From positions 1-8,186 of the forward strand of contig JAHZFY010000002.1 in the NCBI GenBank assembly GCA_019421105.1: a stretch of DNA of 8,186 nucleotides, in the 5' to 3' direction. The translations under genes and the position numbers were made by a program. The DNA is from a bacterium. Its GTDB lineage: Bacteria; Bacillota_I; Bacilli_A; RFN20; CAG-826. Position 1 is the first letter of the stretch, and every line of letters begins with the position of its first letter. The notes beneath the pieces were generated by a model. That model searched no databases. It had not been told where the DNA came from and saw only the letters and a program-made list of their open reading frames with translations. This document shows positions 6,114 to 8,186 of the stretch, piece after piece.

Positions 6114-7439
6114 ATGGACTTTTTAAAAGATAACCCTAAAAAATTGTTTTTTAGATTTTTAACCGCCTCAACTTTAAGCGCATTAGTTGTTTCAATTTAT
6201 GCTTTTGTTGACACTATTGCGGTCGGGCAATCAGAAGGTCCATTAGGCACTGCTGCAATGGCAATTGTCACACCCTTTTATGGTGTGTTTGCTTTCTTTT
6301 CTATACTGGTTGGGATAGGCGGATCTGTTCAAATGAGCAAATCAAAAGGAGAAGGTAATAATGAAAAAGGAAATGCCTATTTTACCACCGCAACAATTTT
6401 AATATCTATAATCACAGTGTTAATTTGGCTCATTATGATTTTCTTTTATAAACCAATCTTTACTTTTTTTGGCGCAAACGAAGAAGTAATGCCATATGTC
6501 ATATCTTATGCTCAATGGCTGATTTATTTTTTTCCGTTTTTTATCGCTCCAACATTTTTAGGTGCTTTTATAAGAAATGATGGCGCCCCAAATCTTGTGA
6601 TGAGTGCAGTAATTACTGGCGGGTGTATCAATATATTTGGCGATTGGTTTTTTGTTTTCCCATTAGGTTTTGGAATGTCTGGCGCAGGTATTGCTACTGT
6701 CATTGGTGTTATTGTTCAAACAATTATTATGTCCGCTCATTTTTTTAGAAAAAAATGTAATTTAAGATTAGTCAAACCACATTCATTTTTAAAAGGATTA
6801 GGGAAAATTTTAAGAGTTGGTTTTGGTTCAGGCATCATTGAATTAGGCACAGTGATCATCGCGATATTGATGAATAATCAAATTATGAATTATGGTAGTA
6901 ATACTGAATTAGCAATATATGGTGTTTTAATCACTATTTTTCAATTATTCACCGCTGTATTTAGTGGTATTGGTCAAGCCATACAACCACTTGTATCATC
7001 AAATTATGGCGCTAAAAACTTTAATCGCAATAAGACATTTTTAAAAATGTCATTTATCACCACTATTATATTTGGAATTATATTTACTTTACTTGGTGAA
7101 TTATTGCCAATTCAAATTAGCAAAATATTCATCGCGACAACCGATGAAATAATAAAAGCTGCTCCATTGATATTTAGACTATTCTTTATTGTATATATAC
7201 CTTTAGGTATTTCTATTTTATCTATTTATTATCTACAATCGACCATGCATCATAAACAAGCTCTGCTCATATCTTTTTTAAAGGGAATATTAATCAGCAG
7301 CTCTTTAATATTGCTTTTGCCATTAATTTTAGATATCAATGGTGTTTTGATTGCCCTACCATGTTCAGAGTTAATAGTATCAATTCTATCGATAGTATTT
7401 TTATTTATGAGTTTTAAAAATTCAAATAAGGTTTATTAA
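6114..7439 (+). CDS. MATE-family multidrug efflux transporter
   Basis: A Na+- or H+-coupled antiporter expected to expel cationic drugs or other organic compounds across the cytoplasmic membrane. The 441 residues are of normal family length and hold about 12 hydrophobic segments in two six-helix halves. Family features: N-terminal FRFLTAS with D33 in the YAFVDTIAVGQ segment, LGTAAMAIVTPF (44-55), GIGGSVQMSKSKGEG (67-81), FIRNDGAPN (152-160), NIFGDWFFVFPLGFGMSGAG (173-192), and in the second half FGSGIIELG (237-245) and GIGQAIQPLVSSNYGAKN (285-302). These are shared with MepA-type members of the DinF/NorM superfamily. The start is fixed by AGGAGGT. The gene diverges from a MerR regulator and carries a MerR-type promoter, so it is probably drug-inducible. 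It converges with the next gene across 22 AT-only bases. Confidence 0.95.
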   Translation: MDFLKDNPKKLFFRFLTASTLSALVVSIYAFVDTIAVGQSEGPLGTAAMAIVTPFYGVFAFFSILVGIGGSVQMSKSKGEGNNEKGNAYFTTATILISIITVLIWLIMIFFYKPIFTFFGANEEVMPYVISYAQWLIYFFPFFIAPTFLGAFIRNDGAPNLVMSAVITGGCINIFGDWFFVFPLGFGMSGAGIATVIGVIVQTIIMSAHFFRKKCNLRLVKPHSFLKGLGKILRVGFGSGIIELGTVIIAILMNNQIMNYGSNTELAIYGVLITIFQLFTAVFSGIGQAIQPLVSSNYGAKNFNRNKTFLKMSFITTIIFGIIFTLLGELLPIQISKIFIATTDEIIKAAPLIFRLFFIVYIPLGISILSIYYLQSTMHHKQALLISFLKGILISSSLILLLPLILDINGVLIALPCSELIVSILSIVFLFMSFKNSNKVY

Positions 7440-7461
7440 AATTTTAAAAAAGAATAATAAT

Positions 7462-8186
7462 TTAAGCGCTTCTACTCATATCATAATAAATCATAAAAGA
7501 GTAAAAATATGTTCCGTCATTAAAAAATGCATATAAATCATCATTTTGTTTTAATATATCGAATTTCAAACCATTGACTTCATAAGAATAAGGGGTTACA
7601 TATCCATAATCAATTAATGTATATAAGCGTAAGCTAAAAGTATATATTTTATAAGTGTCACTTATTTTAACCATATCATAAAATGCATGTTTCACTCTAT
7701 CTAATGGATTAGTGCACCCTGGATCAATCTCACTAACGGAAATGCTCATATGATGGATAGAATCGACATCATTTTTTATTTTGATTTGACGATTCATAAT
7801 TTTAGATTTCGGAGCATCAGGAAAATAACTTGGATAATAACAATCATCTTTTAAAGTGTCAATATACTCATCGTTATATGTATCAAAATCAAATATTATT
7901 TCATCATCATTTGTTGATGCAGTTTTACTAGCACTATGATATTTAAATCCATTCAAAGTGTTTAAAAATTCGCTATAATTTGTTAGGTCAATTTCTTCAT
8001 CAAAAGTAACGTCATTTTCTTTTACGTTAACATCTAAAAACCAAGTGTATTCAAATGCTTTTATTTTTAATGAATGCTCACCAAGTTTTTTACTAATAAT
8101 AGAAAACTCAGTATTTCTATCTCTTTTGTCTTTTTTATGGATACCAATAACGTCAAAAGCTTCTTTATCATAAATAATTTCAACAT
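7462..8186 (-). CDS. Unrecognised protein, 5'-truncated by window edge
   Basis: The reading frame is open from the window end (8186) to TAA at 7462-7464, about 240 codons with no in-frame ATG at the upstream side, so the gene starts beyond the window. A start at TTG 7956 gives a 164-residue product but has no Shine-Dalgarno and would discard a good coding stretch, so it is not used. I do not recognise the family. The visible part is soluble-looking: no membrane helix, alternating charged and aromatic strands (KAFEYTWFLDVNV, KIYTFSLRLYTLIDYGY, YAFFNDGTYFYSFMIYYD) suggesting a beta-rich fold, and an acidic Asp/Tyr-rich stretch (DFDTYNDEYIDTLKDD). It has two Cys, in DDCYYP and PGCTNP. An exported protein or lipoprotein is possible but the N-terminus is not in view. 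It is convergent with the MATE gene. Confidence 0.75.
   Translation of the reverse strand, partial: VEIIYDKEAFDVIGIHKKDKRDRNTEFSIISKKLGEHSLKIKAFEYTWFLDVNVKENDVTFDEEIDLTNYSEFLNTLNGFKYHSASKTASTNDDEIIFDFDTYNDEYIDTLKDDCYYPSYFPDAPKSKIMNRQIKIKNDVDSIHHMSISVSEIDPGCTNPLDRVKHAFYDMVKISDTYKIYTFSLRLYTLIDYGYVTPYSYEVNGLKFDILKQNDDLYAFFNDGTYFYSFMIYYDMSRSA

Noticed and set aside
7434..7461. AT-only palindrome (TTAAAATTTTAA) between the MATE gene and its convergent neighbour as a terminator
   Set aside because: The stem has no GC pairs and would be very weak; it looks like base-composition noise.
7954..7956. TTG as start of a 164-residue protein
   Set aside because: The same frame stays open through to 8186 with protein-like sequence, and no Shine-Dalgarno precedes the TTG. 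A truncated gene explains it better.
1..8186. Mycoplasma code (TGA as Trp)
   Set aside because: All Trp codons in the recognised genes are TGG, every gene gives full-length products with standard stops, and the first gene ends properly at TGA.
1..8186. CRISPR array, tRNA, insertion sequence or phage remnant
   Set aside because: No periodic repeats, cloverleaf, transposase or terminal inverted repeats were seen, and nearly all bases are used by recognisable genes.

Overview
The window is a very AT-rich stretch of a low-GC Gram-positive-type bacterial chromosome. The standard genetic code fits: tryptophan is always TGG, no gene needs TGA read as Trp, and one gene ends in TGA while the other complete gene ends are TAA. 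Strong Shine-Dalgarno sites (GGAGGT, AGGAGGT), short spacers and a Gram-positive lipoprotein signal suggest Bacilli/Erysipelotrichia or a Mollicutes relative that kept the standard code (Acholeplasma, Izemoplasma or gut RF39-like lineages). This placement is an inference, because no rRNA or other marker gene is present.

Layout. (1) Bases 1-611, plus: the 3' part of a DUF1275 (YoaK-type) membrane protein that starts before the window. (2) Bases 598-3112, minus: a three-gene heavy-metal resistance operon made of an ArsR/SmtB-family repressor, a stand-alone 70-residue HMA metallochaperone-like domain, and a P1B-2 Zn/Cd/Pb efflux ATPase. The gaps are 1 and 0 bases. It is driven by a near-consensus promoter whose spacer is filled by an ArsR-type dyad. 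(3) Bases 3125-3874, minus: exodeoxyribonuclease III (AP endonuclease). (4) Bases 3955-5256, plus: a CotH-kinase-family lipoprotein with a DxDxDGxxD calcium-loop-like insert. (5) Bases 5253-6011, minus, and 6114-7439, plus: a divergent pair of MerR-family regulator and MATE efflux pump sharing a typical MerR operator/promoter. (6) Bases 7462-8186, minus: the 3' part of an unrecognised protein that continues past the window end.

How they work together. Two compact efflux modules each pair a sensor with its pump: metal sensor, HMA domain and P-type ATPase; and MerR sensor with MATE pump. In both, the operator lies inside the promoter spacer, but the logic is opposite: steric repression by ArsR, DNA-distortion activation by MerR. 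Genes are packed tightly, convergent genes overlap or nearly touch at their stops, and no convincing intrinsic terminator is visible. No intergenic region exceeds about 105 bases. I see no RNA genes, mobile elements, CRISPR arrays or insertion sequences. I found no clearly new system. The most unusual points are the HMA domain separated from its ATPase by a single in-frame stop codon, the mixed metal-ligand signature of the ArsR protein, the apparently leaderless CotH-type lipoprotein gene, and the unidentified gene at the right edge.
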